DNA of 64,000 nt from FEB-35 sp050263095. GTDB taxonomy: Bacteria > Desulfobacterota > Deferrimicrobia > Deferrimicrobiales > Deferrimicrobiaceae. The translations under genes and the position numbers were made by a program. This document shows, in pieces, positions 16,251-25,246 of the stretch (its first letter is position 1; the number at the start of each line of letters is the position of its first letter). The stretch lies in the NCBI GenBank assembly GCA_050263095.1, contig JBLNEW010000080.1, forward strand, positions 51,286-115,285, given 5' to 3'. Below the pieces are notes generated by a model. That model searched no databases. It saw only the letters and a program-made list of their open reading frames with translations, and had not been told where the DNA came from.

Positions 16251-18635
16251 ATGAAAATATCGCGTCGCGATTTTCTCCATTTGCTGGGAGTTACGGGGGC
16301 TGTTGCCGGAGGCATTTCCCAGGTATGGGCTATCCCCGACAAATGGAGAGACAAGCTCCGGTCCGGTCCGCGCATCGAAAGCTGGAAGGTCTCCACATGC
16401 GGGCAATGCCCGGCAGGTTGCGGCATCCGGGTCCGGCTGATCGACGATATCCCGGTCCGTATCCTGGGCAACCCGATCGCTCCGGTAAACAGGGGGTTCA
16501 CATGCCCCATGGGAGAATCCGGCCTCGAACTTCTCTATCACCCCGACCGGATCACCCAGCCCATGCGCCGCAAAGGGAAAAAGGGAGAACCCGGCTGGCA
16601 GCCCGTTTCCTGGGACGAGGCCTTGAAACAGGTTGCCGAATCGATTCAGGGCCTGGCCAGGGAGAAACAATCCGGCAGATTCGGGTTTTTGATGGGAGAC
16701 CGGAATACGCTGCTTACGCAGTTCGCCGGGGCCTTTACCGCGCGGTTGGGTTCCTCCAACTTTTTCCACTGGCGCACACCGGGCGTCAACGAGCTTGGGT
16801 TATGGCAGGCCTGCGGAGAATTTCCGCCCTTTTCGTTCGACTTGACCCGGACGGATTATCTGATCACGTTCGGCACGAATCTACTGGAGGAGCCCCCTTC
16901 TCCGGTCCACTTCAACCGCATCTACGGAAAATTGAAGGAAGGCCGGCAGCAATCCGGCCTGAAGATGGTTCACGTCGACGCGCGCATGTCCCAGGCCGGT
17001 AGAAACGCGACGGAATGGATCCAGATCCGGCCGGGGAGCATGGGGGCCCTCGCGCTGGGAATGGCACATGTAATCATCCGGGACAAGAACCACGACCAGG
17101 ACTTCATCCGTCGGCACACGCGAGACTTCCATAAAGGGAACGGGGATTTCCTGGATCTTGTCAACCGTGATTACGCCCCCGAAAGGGTTTCAGGAGTCAC
17201 GGGAGTTCCGCCGGAAACCATCATTCGGATTGCCCGTGCATTCGGATCCGCCAAAGCGCCCCTGGCGCTCTCCGGCGGCACATCCGACGCGAGCGAAACG
17301 GCCCTTTTCGCCCAGTGGGCGGTTGCAAGCCTGAATGCCCTTTCGGGGAGTTTTTCCGCGAAAGGATTATGGCGGGAACAGGTTCCGCTTCCCTGGGGCG
17401 CTTCACCGGTTTCCGTTTACGGCCCCAGGGGCAGATCCTTCTCCTCCAGGCCGAAAAATGCGCTCGACGCCGATCTTCCCGCTTCCTGGGTCGCGGAGCA
17501 GCTGCCGTACCTTCTGCCCGCCGGGAAGATCCCGGAACTGAAGATGTTGATGATCGCCCAGGTCAACCCTGACTACCAGGCGACGAACCGGAAGGCGTGG
17601 AGGGATTGGCTCGGACAAATTCCGCTTGTCGTTCAGTTCGCCACGCTTCTCGACGATACGTCTCCCCATGCCGATCTCGTACTGCCTGCGACCACCTACC
17701 TGGAGCAATGGGACCTGGCGCTGCCGGTCCCGAATCTCCCCTTCTCGCAATTGGGTCTCGGGCAGCCGGTGGTGCCTCCCCTGAAGGGCGCTCTCCCCGT
17801 CGGGGACGTTCTCCTTCGGCTTGGAAAGGGGATGGGGATCGATTTTCTGCCGGGAAGCGGCGTCAAGTCATACGGGGAGTACGTCCAGTCGCGCATGAAA
17901 CCGATTTTCGATTCGGGGAAGGGGACCCCCTATTTCGAGGAAGTATCCCTCGCCTTCCTGGAAGAGCTGCGCAAGCGCGGCTGGCAGGTCTACAGCTACC
18001 CGGCATTTTCCGATTTCTGGCGCCTGCTGCAGGAGAAGGGCGGGTGGTGGGACCCCGGGGAATACCCCGATGTCGATTGGAGCAGAGGAAGGACATTCGC
18101 CTTCCCCACCGTTTCCCGGATCGAGAAGCTGCTGGAGGAGAGATCGGTCCTGAAACCGGGTGAAGGAACGACAAAAAGGGACAAGCCGGCTCACCTGTGG
18201 CTGGAAGAGAGCGTAAGGAAGCCCGAAGCCACGGATTCCTTCATCCTGGCTCCGTTTTCCATCCTTATGAATATGAGCGGCGACGGGGCCAGCCAGCCCC
18301 TGCTTCGGGAGCTGTCGGGGCTCTACCCCAGGCTGTATTGGGATACGTGGGCGGAGATGAACCCCGGGAGGGCCAAGAAGCTGTCGATCAGGGACGGGGA
18401 TCTTGTCCGCGTGGTATCCAGGAACGGTTCCCTGACGCTTCCCGTGGTCGTCGTTCCGACGGTTTCTCCGGAAATCCTGTCAGTTCCGTTCGGCCAGGGC
18501 CATTCCGGGCTGGGAAGGCATGCCGTTAACGTCGGGGCGAATCCGATTACGATCGTCGATCCGCGCGTGGACCCGCTGAGCGGCCGCAGTTCCTGGCATT
18601 CCACGCATGTTCGCGTGGAAAAGATCGGGAAATAG
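16251..18635 (+). CDS. Tat-exported molybdopterin oxidoreductase-family large subunit (module 2)
   Basis: The 794-residue product starts at an ATG giving the Tat signal KISRRDFLHLLG; an earlier ATG overlaps the cytochrome gene. Cys50-x2-Cys53-x3-Cys57-x27-Cys85 is the [4Fe-4S] site of the DMSO-reductase family. The body (DYLITFGTN, HVDARMSQ, WIQIRPGS) and the C-terminal dinucleotide-binding domain (GDLVRVVSRNG, VPFGQGHSGLGRHAVNVGANP) are also of that family. ActB1 and QrcB have lost this cluster and the metal, so keeping the cysteines suggests a real cofactor. A Cys in LWQACGEF lies near where a Mo/W ligand could be, but I cannot confirm it. Substrate unknown; partners are the flanking cytochrome, ferredoxin and NrfD. 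Confidence 0.88.
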   Translation: MKISRRDFLHLLGVTGAVAGGISQVWAIPDKWRDKLRSGPRIESWKVSTCGQCPAGCGIRVRLIDDIPVRILGNPIAPVNRGFTCPMGESGLELLYHPDRITQPMRRKGKKGEPGWQPVSWDEALKQVAESIQGLAREKQSGRFGFLMGDRNTLLTQFAGAFTARLGSSNFFHWRTPGVNELGLWQACGEFPPFSFDLTRTDYLITFGTNLLEEPPSPVHFNRIYGKLKEGRQQSGLKMVHVDARMSQAGRNATEWIQIRPGSMGALALGMAHVIIRDKNHDQDFIRRHTRDFHKGNGDFLDLVNRDYAPERVSGVTGVPPETIIRIARAFGSAKAPLALSGGTSDASETALFAQWAVASLNALSGSFSAKGLWREQVPLPWGASPVSVYGPRGRSFSSRPKNALDADLPASWVAEQLPYLLPAGKIPELKMLMIAQVNPDYQATNRKAWRDWLGQIPLVVQFATLLDDTSPHADLVLPATTYLEQWDLALPVPNLPFSQLGLGQPVVPPLKGALPVGDVLLRLGKGMGIDFLPGSGVKSYGEYVQSRMKPIFDSGKGTPYFEEVSLAFLEELRKRGWQVYSYPAFSDFWRLLQEKGGWWDPGEYPDVDWSRGRTFAFPTVSRIEKLLEERSVLKPGEGTTKRDKPAHLWLEESVRKPEATDSFILAPFSILMNMSGDGASQPLLRELSGLYPRLYWDTWAEMNPGRAKKLSIRDGDLVRVVSRNGSLTLPVVVVPTVSPEILSVPFGQGHSGLGRHAVNVGANPITIVDPRVDPLSGRSSWHSTHVRVEKIGK

Positions 18636-18647
18636 GGAGAGCGAAGA

Positions 18648-19328
18648 ATGAAGTGGGGGATGGTGATCGACCTGCAGAAATGCACCGGGTGCGGAGAGTG
18701 CGTGGCCGCCTGCAAACTGGAAAACAACGTGGCCATCGTGGAGCCGAAGGAATCGGCGATGGGCAGGACCATGCTTTGGATGGACCTGCTCACTATTCAT
18801 GAGGGGGAATATCCCAGGCTTCGGGTCCGGCAGATTCCGCGGCCCTGCATGCATTGCGACCATCCTCCCTGCACGAAAGTCTGCCCGGTCCGCGCCACTT
18901 ACATCAACGAGGAAGGGATCGTGGCCCAGATCTACCCACAGTGCATCGGTTGCCGTTACTGCATGGCCGCCTGCCCCTACACGGTGAAATCGTTCAACTG
19001 GTACAGGCCCGAATGGTCGCCCGGCATCCGCGATACCGTCAACCCGGATGTTTCGGTCCGCCTCGACGGGGTTGTGGAGAAGTGCACCTTCTGCGTTCAT
19101 CGCCTGCAAAAAGGGAAGGAGCAGGCGAAATCCGAGGCGCGGGAACTGAGGGAAAACGATTTCCAGCCGGCCTGCGCCGAAAGCTGCCCCACCGGAGCGA
19201 TCGTTTTCGGAGACCTGGAAAATACCGGTCACCGGGTGAACCACCTGGCGCATAGCCCCCGCGCGACGAAACTGCTGGAAGACCTGGGAACCGAGCCGAA
19301 AGTCATTTACCTGAAAGAGGTGGACTGA
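18648..19328 (+). CDS. Four-cluster ferredoxin subunit (module 2)
   Basis: The 226-residue product has no signal peptide of its own, so it presumably rides with the Tat-exported large subunit. Cysteine groups CTGCGECVAAC, CMHCDHPPCTKVC, CIGCRYCMAAC and CTFC with CAESC supply four iron-sulfur centres, as in PsrB, DmsB and QrcC. The C-terminal LGTEPKVIYLKEVD is the usual dock to NrfD. Starts 12 bases after the large subunit and its TGA overlaps the NrfD ATG by one base. Confidence 0.93.
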   Translation: MKWGMVIDLQKCTGCGECVAACKLENNVAIVEPKESAMGRTMLWMDLLTIHEGEYPRLRVRQIPRPCMHCDHPPCTKVCPVRATYINEEGIVAQIYPQCIGCRYCMAACPYTVKSFNWYRPEWSPGIRDTVNPDVSVRLDGVVEKCTFCVHRLQKGKEQAKSEARELRENDFQPACAESCPTGAIVFGDLENTGHRVNHLAHSPRATKLLEDLGTEPKVIYLKEVD

Positions 19329-20674
19329 TGGACAAGGTTTCCGCCATGCCCCATCGGGACGCTCCGCTGTTGCGGCCCATAGAAAGTCCGTCGAGAAATT
19401 ACTACCTCATCATGGGGATCCTGCTCGCCATAGTCCTGTACACCGGGTACGTGTATCTCCGGCAGGTCCTGTTCGGCCTCGGAGTCACCGGGATGGCCCA
19501 GCCTGTGACCTGGGGGTTTTACATCATCAATTTCGTGTTTTTCATCGGAATCAGCCACGCGGGTACGCTGATCTCGGCGATCCTGCGGCTTTCGAAGGCC
19601 GAGTGGCGCAGGCCGATCACGCGCATGGCGGAAGTCATAACGGCGATCGTCCTTGCCATCGGGGGATTGCATCCGATAATCGACCTGGGGCGGCCGGACA
19701 GGATGTCGCACCTGTTTTTCAACGGCCGGCTGCAGTCTCCCCTGCTCTGGGACGTAACTAGCATCACCGCGTATTTCACGGCCAGCACGATCTACCTTTA
19801 CATCCCCATGATTCCGGACATCGCCATCCTTCGCGACCGGGGTGTGAGACCGCGCTGGCTGTACGAATTCCTTTCCTGGGGATGGCAGGGAACCGAGCGC
19901 CAGCACAAGGTTCTGGATCGGGCGATGAACATCCTTATGGTGGTCGTGATTCCCATCGCGGTTTCGGTCCACACCATCATCTCCTATATCTTCGCCATGA
20001 CCGTGCAGCCCGGATGGCACAGCACCATTTTCGGACCGTATTTCGTGGTCGGGGCGATCTTTTCCGGCATAGCGGCGATCCTGGTCCTCATGATCGTGTT
20101 CCGCAGGGTCTTCCGGCTGGAAGGATATCTGAAGCATATCCACTTCAACTACCTTTCCATCCTGCTGTTGATCATGTCGTTGTTGTGGTTCTATTTCACC
20201 TTTTCCGAATACCTGACCGGCTATTACGGTCATGAACCGAATGAAATGCGGGTATTCTGGTATAAATTTTCGGGGGATTTCGCCCCCTATTTCTGGGCGA
20301 TGATCATCTGCAATTTTTTCCTCCCGGTCCTTATTCTATGCAACAGCAAGACCCGCACGATCCCGGGTATTCTGATCGCGTCCATCTCGGTGATCATCGG
20401 CATGTGGCTGGAACGGTTGATCATCGTCGTTCCATCACTGGCGAACCCCCGGTTGCCGTACCCGACGGGGATCTACATCCCGACCCACACCGAATGGATG
20501 CTGTTCATCGGAGGCATATCGGTCTTCGTCCTGGGGTACATGACCTTCGCGCGATTCTTCCCCGTCATCTCCATCTGGGAAATAGAGGAAGGGCGCAAGG
20601 AAGGCGCGAAGACCGTCGCCGAGCGGGTTTCCTCCTACATGCCGGACTCCGGTGCGACTACCGCGGGGGAATGA
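19328..20674 (+). CDS. NrfD-family membrane subunit, ActC/QrcD-like (module 2)
   Basis: The 448-residue product has about ten transmembrane segments. The signature NFVFFIGISHAGTLISAILRL, the LGRPDRMSH motif, the long second half and GIYIPTHTEWMLFIGGISVF closely match the ActC/QrcD branch rather than the shorter PsrC branch. This subunit would oxidise or reduce menaquinone and may couple the reaction to proton movement, as proposed for alternative complex III. The C-terminal tail (EGRKEGAKTVAERVSSYM) is hydrophilic. Followed by an 81-base gap and a small membrane gene in the same direction. Confidence 0.92.
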   Translation: MDKVSAMPHRDAPLLRPIESPSRNYYLIMGILLAIVLYTGYVYLRQVLFGLGVTGMAQPVTWGFYIINFVFFIGISHAGTLISAILRLSKAEWRRPITRMAEVITAIVLAIGGLHPIIDLGRPDRMSHLFFNGRLQSPLLWDVTSITAYFTASTIYLYIPMIPDIAILRDRGVRPRWLYEFLSWGWQGTERQHKVLDRAMNILMVVVIPIAVSVHTIISYIFAMTVQPGWHSTIFGPYFVVGAIFSGIAAILVLMIVFRRVFRLEGYLKHIHFNYLSILLLIMSLLWFYFTFSEYLTGYYGHEPNEMRVFWYKFSGDFAPYFWAMIICNFFLPVLILCNSKTRTIPGILIASISVIIGMWLERLIIVVPSLANPRLPYPTGIYIPTHTEWMLFIGGISVFVLGYMTFARFFPVISIWEIEEGRKEGAKTVAERVSSYMPDSGATTAGE

Positions 20675-20755
20675 ATAAAGGTACCATACGATAAAGGAAC
20701 CGCAGCCGGACCGGACGGCAAGGCAAAACCGGTATCTTGACATGGAGAGCGGGCG

Positions 20756-20992
20756 ATGAACAAGAAATCGATCGAATTCCTGCAGATTTTATCGATATCG
20801 TTGATCTGGCTGCTGTTCACCGGGATCGCCGTATGGATCGTCAACCTGATCCGCGTTTCACTCAAGCTTCACGACGCGCCGGATGCTTCGGTCGGAATAA
20901 GCATTGTCGCCATTCCCGTCTTTTTCATCCTGGCATCGGTCCTGACCTATGTTTTCATCGGCCTGAGGAAAGGCCGGAAAGAGGAGACGTAA
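20756..20992 (+). CDS. Small two-helix membrane protein of module 2
   Basis: The 78-residue product has two hydrophobic helices (about 9-31 and 47-70) joined by a short charged loop and ending in a basic tail. Starts at an ATG preceded by GGAGAGCGGGCG. I do not recognise the family. Position inside the operon suggests a structural subunit, comparable in place but not evidently in sequence to the small membrane subunits of alternative complex III. Confidence 0.7.
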   Translation: MNKKSIEFLQILSISLIWLLFTGIAVWIVNLIRVSLKLHDAPDASVGISIVAIPVFFILASVLTYVFIGLRKGRKEET

Positions 20993-21050
20993 AAAAACCG
21001 ATGATACGTACGGCCATCGACAGAAGCGGACCCCGGAGGGAGTAACCGCA

Positions 21051-22295
21051 ATGCAAAAAACAAAGGCCCGCGGTGTGCAAATTTTCCTTGTCGGGATGCT
21101 CTTCTGTTTCGCAGCGGCAGGCATGGGGTGCAGCGAGGGAGGCGGGAAAAAGGGGGCGGACGATTCCGGAAAAACCGTCGCGAAGCCGGATCAGGCCCAG
21201 GTGCAGAGAGTCTCACTGGTCAGCGATCTCGTCGAGGGAAGAAAGGTCTTTGAGGCGAAGAACTGCAGCCAGTGCCATTCGATCTTCGAACGGGAGAGGA
21301 AAACGGGTCCAAAGCTGCAGTCCTCGCGGTTTTACGGGAGTTTCCTGGATACCTTCTCCTTGCTCTGGAACCACGCGCCGGCAATGGCGGTGCATATGAG
21401 GAAAGAGGTCCTGGAACGGCCTCAATTCAGCACCACCGAATTGAATCAACTCGTCTCCTTTCTTTATATGCTGCCCTACCTGGGCCAGCCCGGCGATCCG
21501 CGGAGAGGGGAGGCGCTGCTCAAGGAAAAGGCATGCTATTCCTGCCATTCTCTCGGAGGAAGGGGTAAAAAGGGCGGGATAGGGCTGGATTCACTGAAAA
21601 CCTTCCAGTCGCAGGTCGTCCTGTTGCAGCGGATGTGGAACCACGGCCCGATGATGCTCAGCCAGATGGCGGCTACGCGCACCCCCATTCCCACGTTTTC
21701 AGGGAACGATATAGCGGATATTTTTGCGGCGCTGTCGGAACAGGGAAAAGAGAGCAGAAAAGTTTTCCTCGGAGTGGGAAACGCGAGCCACGGGCAAAAA
21801 ATGTTCACGGAAAAGGGCTGCATCAAGTGCCACTCCATCTTCGGAAAGGGGGGCAACGAGGGGCCGGACCTGGGCAGAGCCGTCTCCCAATCCAATGTGA
21901 CGATGCTTTCGACGCGACTGTGGAACCATGCAGGAGCGATGCGGGAAAAATTCCGGCAGAAGAAGCTGGATTGGCCGATTTTCTCGGAAACGGAGATGAA
22001 CGACCTGATCGTATTCCTTTATTCGCTCAATTATGAAGATAAGCCGGGGAATCCCGGAAAGGGGGAGGAAGTTTTCGGACGCAAGAAATGCGCGGATTGC
22101 CATTTCAGGACCGCCGCCGACAAAAAGAAAATCGTCGACGACATCAAGTCGGTCAATTCCATCCAGTTCGCCACCCTGTTATGGAATCACATTCCTTCCA
22201 TGGAGGCATCCATGGTGATCCACGGCGTTCCCTGGCCTGAAATGAGCGGCGACGAGCTGCGGGGCGTACTGGCGTACCTGCAAAGTCAGAAATAA
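21051..22295 (+). CDS. Tetraheme cytochrome c lipoprotein built of four monoheme repeats
   Basis: The 414-residue product starts at an ATG preceded by GGAGGGAG. Signal peptide with lipobox-like AAAGMGC (Cys27). The rest is four tandem class-I-like units of roughly 85-95 residues. Each has a CxxCH (CSQCH, CYSCH, CIKCH, CADCH), then a conserved WNHxxxM (LWNHAPAM, MWNHGPMM, LWNHAGAM, LWNHIPSM) and a FSxxE..D/N..FLY ending; the repeated Met could be the distal heme ligand. It closes the operon, where alternative complex III has its monoheme ActE, and would carry electrons to or from periplasmic partners. I know of no named family with this exact four-repeat layout. Confidence 0.87.
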   Translation: MQKTKARGVQIFLVGMLFCFAAAGMGCSEGGGKKGADDSGKTVAKPDQAQVQRVSLVSDLVEGRKVFEAKNCSQCHSIFERERKTGPKLQSSRFYGSFLDTFSLLWNHAPAMAVHMRKEVLERPQFSTTELNQLVSFLYMLPYLGQPGDPRRGEALLKEKACYSCHSLGGRGKKGGIGLDSLKTFQSQVVLLQRMWNHGPMMLSQMAATRTPIPTFSGNDIADIFAALSEQGKESRKVFLGVGNASHGQKMFTEKGCIKCHSIFGKGGNEGPDLGRAVSQSNVTMLSTRLWNHAGAMREKFRQKKLDWPIFSETEMNDLIVFLYSLNYEDKPGNPGKGEEVFGRKKCADCHFRTAADKKKIVDDIKSVNSIQFATLLWNHIPSMEASMVIHGVPWPEMSGDELRGVLAYLQSQK

Positions 22296-22316
22296 AGCGA
22301 CGCGAACCGATTCCTT

Positions 22317-22337
22317 GCGGGCGTCGGCGTCGCCCGC
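22317..22337. terminator. Hairpin between convergent modules 2 and 3
   Basis: GCGGGCG and CGCCCGC pair around a seven-base loop in the 57-base gap between two convergent stops. No T run follows on either strand, so termination is only suggested by position. Confidence 0.35.
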
Positions 22338-22352
22338 GGGACCGGGTCTCCC

Positions 22353-23648
22353 TCACTGCGACAGGATGTCCACCTCTGCCTTTTCGACATCGGCTCTGCG
22401 AAAGAGGAACTGCTGGTCGCCGATGAAGGGTCGCACCCCGTCATCGCCCACGTAGAATTCCTTGTTCATGATCGGAATGGCGATCCGCAACAGCATCGTG
22501 TATACGAACAGTCCTGTCGCCCATATCCCCATCGTGACCAGCAACTCGATCCCGGTCGGGGAGTATTCGTAGAATTCCCCGAGCACGTCCGGAACGAACC
22601 CGGGGACCACAAGCCCCATCCCCTTCTCGATGTAAACGCCGACGAAGATGAGAATGCACCCGATGTTGAGCGTTACGAAGTTCTCCCGCGTTTGAGGAAT
22701 GAGGAAGAGGAGGAAGGCCGAGACATTGAATAAAGTCGCGGTCCAGATGAACGAGACCAGGTCGGAATGTCCGTCCAGCCCCTGGTAGAGGTATTTCATC
22801 GGTGCCAGGTGGGCGGTATCGGAATAATACTCCTTGAAGATCTCGGCCCCCAGCAGGAACAGGTTGACGAACATCGCGTAGGCGATGAGTTCGGCGACCT
22901 TGAAGATCGCCTCGTCCTTGATCTCGAAGTTCGTCCACTTCCGGATGATCTGGAAGAGGAGGATCATGAAGGCGGGCCCCGAGCAGAACGCTGAAGCCAG
23001 GAACCGCGGGGCGAGGATCGACGCGTTCCAGAACGGCCGCGCGGACAATCCGTTGTACAGGAAAGCGGTCACGGTGTGGATGGATATCGCCGCCGGAATG
23101 GAGAACAGGAGGAGCGGCAGGACGTACGTCATGTTCGGTTGGCGCCTGTAATAGAGGCTGTATAACATGTAGCCCGCGATCACGAAGTTCAGGATCAGGT
23201 ACGTGTTCAGGACCACGACGTCCCATGCCAGGAGCGACTGCGGGAAATTCAGGATCCCGATCTTCGGGATCAGGTGCCAGAAGCGGTCCGGCCGCCCGAG
23301 ATCGACGGTGACGAACATGAGGCACATCACCATCGCGGACACGGCAAGAAGCTCCCCGAGGATCGCGATCTCCTTGATCGGCTTCCATTTGTAGACGTAG
23401 GCCGGGATGACGAGCAGCACGGCGGCCGCCGCCACTCCCACGAGAAATGTGAAGTTGGAGATGTAGAAACCCCAGGACACCTGGTCCCGCATCGCGGTGA
23501 CGATCAGCCCGCTGTATATCTGGCTGACATACGCCATCGTCCCGATCACCATGAGGGCCAGCAGGAACGTGACCCAGGCGTAGTAGATCTTGCTCCCCTT
23601 CCTCAGGAGGACGAAACACCCCTTGAGGAATGCCCAGACTTTTTTCAT
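22353..23648 (-). CDS. NrfD-family membrane subunit, DsrP/HmcC-like (module 3)
   Basis: The 431-residue product has about ten transmembrane segments. The stretch IYSGLIVTAMRDQVSWGFYISNFTFLVGVAAAAVLLVIPAYVY, the LGRPDRFWHLIPK motif and GMGLVVPGFVPD match the DsrP/HmcC/TmcC subfamily of NrfD proteins found in sulfate reducers and relatives. It should exchange electrons with menaquinone. No dsrMK genes accompany it, so it is not a full DsrMKJOP. Last gene of a three-gene minus-strand operon, 19 bases after the ferredoxin. Confidence 0.9.
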   Translation of the reverse strand: MKKVWAFLKGCFVLLRKGSKIYYAWVTFLLALMVIGTMAYVSQIYSGLIVTAMRDQVSWGFYISNFTFLVGVAAAAVLLVIPAYVYKWKPIKEIAILGELLAVSAMVMCLMFVTVDLGRPDRFWHLIPKIGILNFPQSLLAWDVVVLNTYLILNFVIAGYMLYSLYYRRQPNMTYVLPLLLFSIPAAISIHTVTAFLYNGLSARPFWNASILAPRFLASAFCSGPAFMILLFQIIRKWTNFEIKDEAIFKVAELIAYAMFVNLFLLGAEIFKEYYSDTAHLAPMKYLYQGLDGHSDLVSFIWTATLFNVSAFLLFLIPQTRENFVTLNIGCILIFVGVYIEKGMGLVVPGFVPDVLGEFYEYSPTGIELLVTMGIWATGLFVYTMLLRIAIPIMNKEFYVGDDGVRPFIGDQQFLFRRADVEKAEVDILSQ

Positions 23649-23667
23649 CGGCTCCCTCTCCCGCCGG

Positions 23668-24594
23668 TCACACCGAGTAGAAGTAATAGAACTTGGGCTG
23701 GGTATTCAATTCCTCCTTCAGGATGAACACCCGCTTGTTTTCGATCACGTACCGGATCTCGCTGTCCGGGTCGAGCAGGTTCCCGAACTTGCGCGCCCCC
23801 ACGGGACAGACTTCCACGCACGCCGGGTACCTGCCTTCCAGCTCCCGCGTGCGCTGGATGCAGAAGGTGCACTTTTCGACGACCCCGACTGGCCTCGGGC
23901 GGTTCCCCAGGTAATGCGTGTCGGGATTCATCTCCCCGGCCGGCAGCCCGGGTTTCTTCCAGTTGAAGTGCCTTGCCCCGTAAGGACACGCCGCCATGCA
24001 GTATCGGCATCCGATGCACCAGTTGTAATCCACGACGACGATCCCGTCGTTTTCCTTCCAGGTCGCCTGGACCGGGCACACCTTGGTGCACGGCGCGTTT
24101 TCGCACTGGTGGCACTGGACGGGCATGTAAAAATGGCCTTCCTCGGGCACATTGGACGGATTGTAGTAATGCTCGGCATGCTCCAGGTCGACGCCCCTTT
24201 CCTTCGCCAGGCGGAGCACCCTGATCCAGTGTATCTGGGGGTCGCGGGACTGGTTGTTCTCGGTCACGCACCCGTATTCGCACCTGCGGCAGCCGATGCA
24301 TCGGGACAGGTCCAGGCCGTACCCGAACAGGACGCCCTCGAGCGGGGGGGAAGCCTTGACCTTCACCGCCTTGCCGAATCGGGCGCTGTATTCCTTTTCA
24401 AGCCTGGCGAGCATCCTGTCGCGCTCGGGTCTGCCGAGCTCCCGGAAATTCTTCTGGAAGAAGGCTTCCCAGACCGATGCGGAGGCATCCTTGGCGGGAA
24501 TGGCCAGGGCGCCCAGTCCCGCAGCCAATCCCTTCAACGCCTTGCGGCGCGTGAGCCGGAACACATGTTCATCGTGCGTACCCTTATCCGACAT
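23668..24594 (-). CDS. Tat-exported four-cluster ferredoxin, DsrO/HybA-like (module 3)
   Basis: The 308-residue product starts at an ATG preceded by AAGGAGAGAG; a longer frame back to 24633 overlaps the cytochrome stop and has no ribosome site. Tat signal LTRRKALKGLAAG at about residues 15-27, then an extended N-terminal region before the clusters. Cysteine groups CIGCRRCEYGC, CHQCENAPCTKVC, CIGCRYCMAAC and CTFC with CVEVC give four iron-sulfur centres. Longer than the module 1 and 2 ferredoxins, as DsrO-type proteins are. C-terminal NTQPKFYYFYSV contacts the NrfD partner in relatives. Confidence 0.92.
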   Translation of the reverse strand: MSDKGTHDEHVFRLTRRKALKGLAAGLGALAIPAKDASASVWEAFFQKNFRELGRPERDRMLARLEKEYSARFGKAVKVKASPPLEGVLFGYGLDLSRCIGCRRCEYGCVTENNQSRDPQIHWIRVLRLAKERGVDLEHAEHYYNPSNVPEEGHFYMPVQCHQCENAPCTKVCPVQATWKENDGIVVVDYNWCIGCRYCMAACPYGARHFNWKKPGLPAGEMNPDTHYLGNRPRPVGVVEKCTFCIQRTRELEGRYPACVEVCPVGARKFGNLLDPDSEIRYVIENKRVFILKEELNTQPKFYYFYSV

Positions 24595-24629
24595 GACGCT
24601 CTCTCCTTGCGGTAGCGGTTGAGACGCCT

Positions 24630-25178
24630 TCACTTGATGTATTCCGGACGAAGGGGCGGCGGCTTCGGCTGAATCGGCTTGAACCTGGGATTGTGCGGGT
24701 TATGGCAATGAGCGCACAGCAGGTATTCCTTCTTCCCGTTCCACAGCCCTGTCCGCTTCCCGTGGACGCCCACCTTCCAGTCGCGATACTTGTCGCCGTG
24801 GCACTGGCCGCAAAGCCGGTAGCTTTCCGTGAAGTCGATCAGCTCGCCGGAGACCAGCCGCAGCTTGTCGCGATTTCTCATGTCGTGGCAGTCCAGGCAC
24901 CAGCGTTCGTTCTCTGCGTGGTTTTTCAGTTCGATATTGGTGTGCTCGTCCTTCAGCGCACGGCGTTTCGGGTTCGGGACCATCTCCTTGTGGCACTCGG
25001 AGCAGGGAAATATTCCCTCCGTAAACGGAGGAGGGGGAACCATATACGATGTTTCGCCCTCCGCCTTCGGGGGGGTCAGCCAGAATTCCCGCCGCCCGGC
25101 CTGCCCTGCAACCGCCGCGCAGAGCATGACGGCCGCAAGCGTCACGATGCATATGTAGTATGATTTTTTGCTTCTCAT
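24630..25178 (-). CDS. Tetraheme c-type cytochrome (module 3)
   Basis: The 182-residue product has an N-terminal signal or anchor (SYYICIVTLAAVMLCAAVAG) and four CxxCH motifs at Cys59, 94, 123 and 155. The segment LLCAHCHNPHNPRF near the end and ECHKEMVPNP near the first heme resemble periplasmic cytochromes paired with NrfD complexes. An in-frame GTG at 25208 would add ten residues but has no ribosome site. First gene of the module; 68 bases after the ferritin-like gene, so read-through from it is possible. Confidence 0.87.
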   Translation of the reverse strand: MRSKKSYYICIVTLAAVMLCAAVAGQAGRREFWLTPPKAEGETSYMVPPPPFTEGIFPCSECHKEMVPNPKRRALKDEHTNIELKNHAENERWCLDCHDMRNRDKLRLVSGELIDFTESYRLCGQCHGDKYRDWKVGVHGKRTGLWNGKKEYLLCAHCHNPHNPRFKPIQPKPPPLRPEYIK

Positions 25179-25246
25179 CTCACGCCCCGATTGGTCCTTA
25201 TTGATCACGGAAGAAAAGCTAAAGGGAAAGCGCCTTCAACTGTCCT

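Noticed and set aside
22353..25178. A complete DsrMKJOP complex
   Set aside because: The ferredoxin and NrfD are DsrO/P-like, but there is no DsrM cytochrome b or DsrK CCG-type subunit, and the cytochrome has four hemes rather than three.
25176..25208. GTG start at 25208 for the module 3 cytochrome
   Set aside because: No ribosome site; the ATG at 25178 gives a normal signal peptide.
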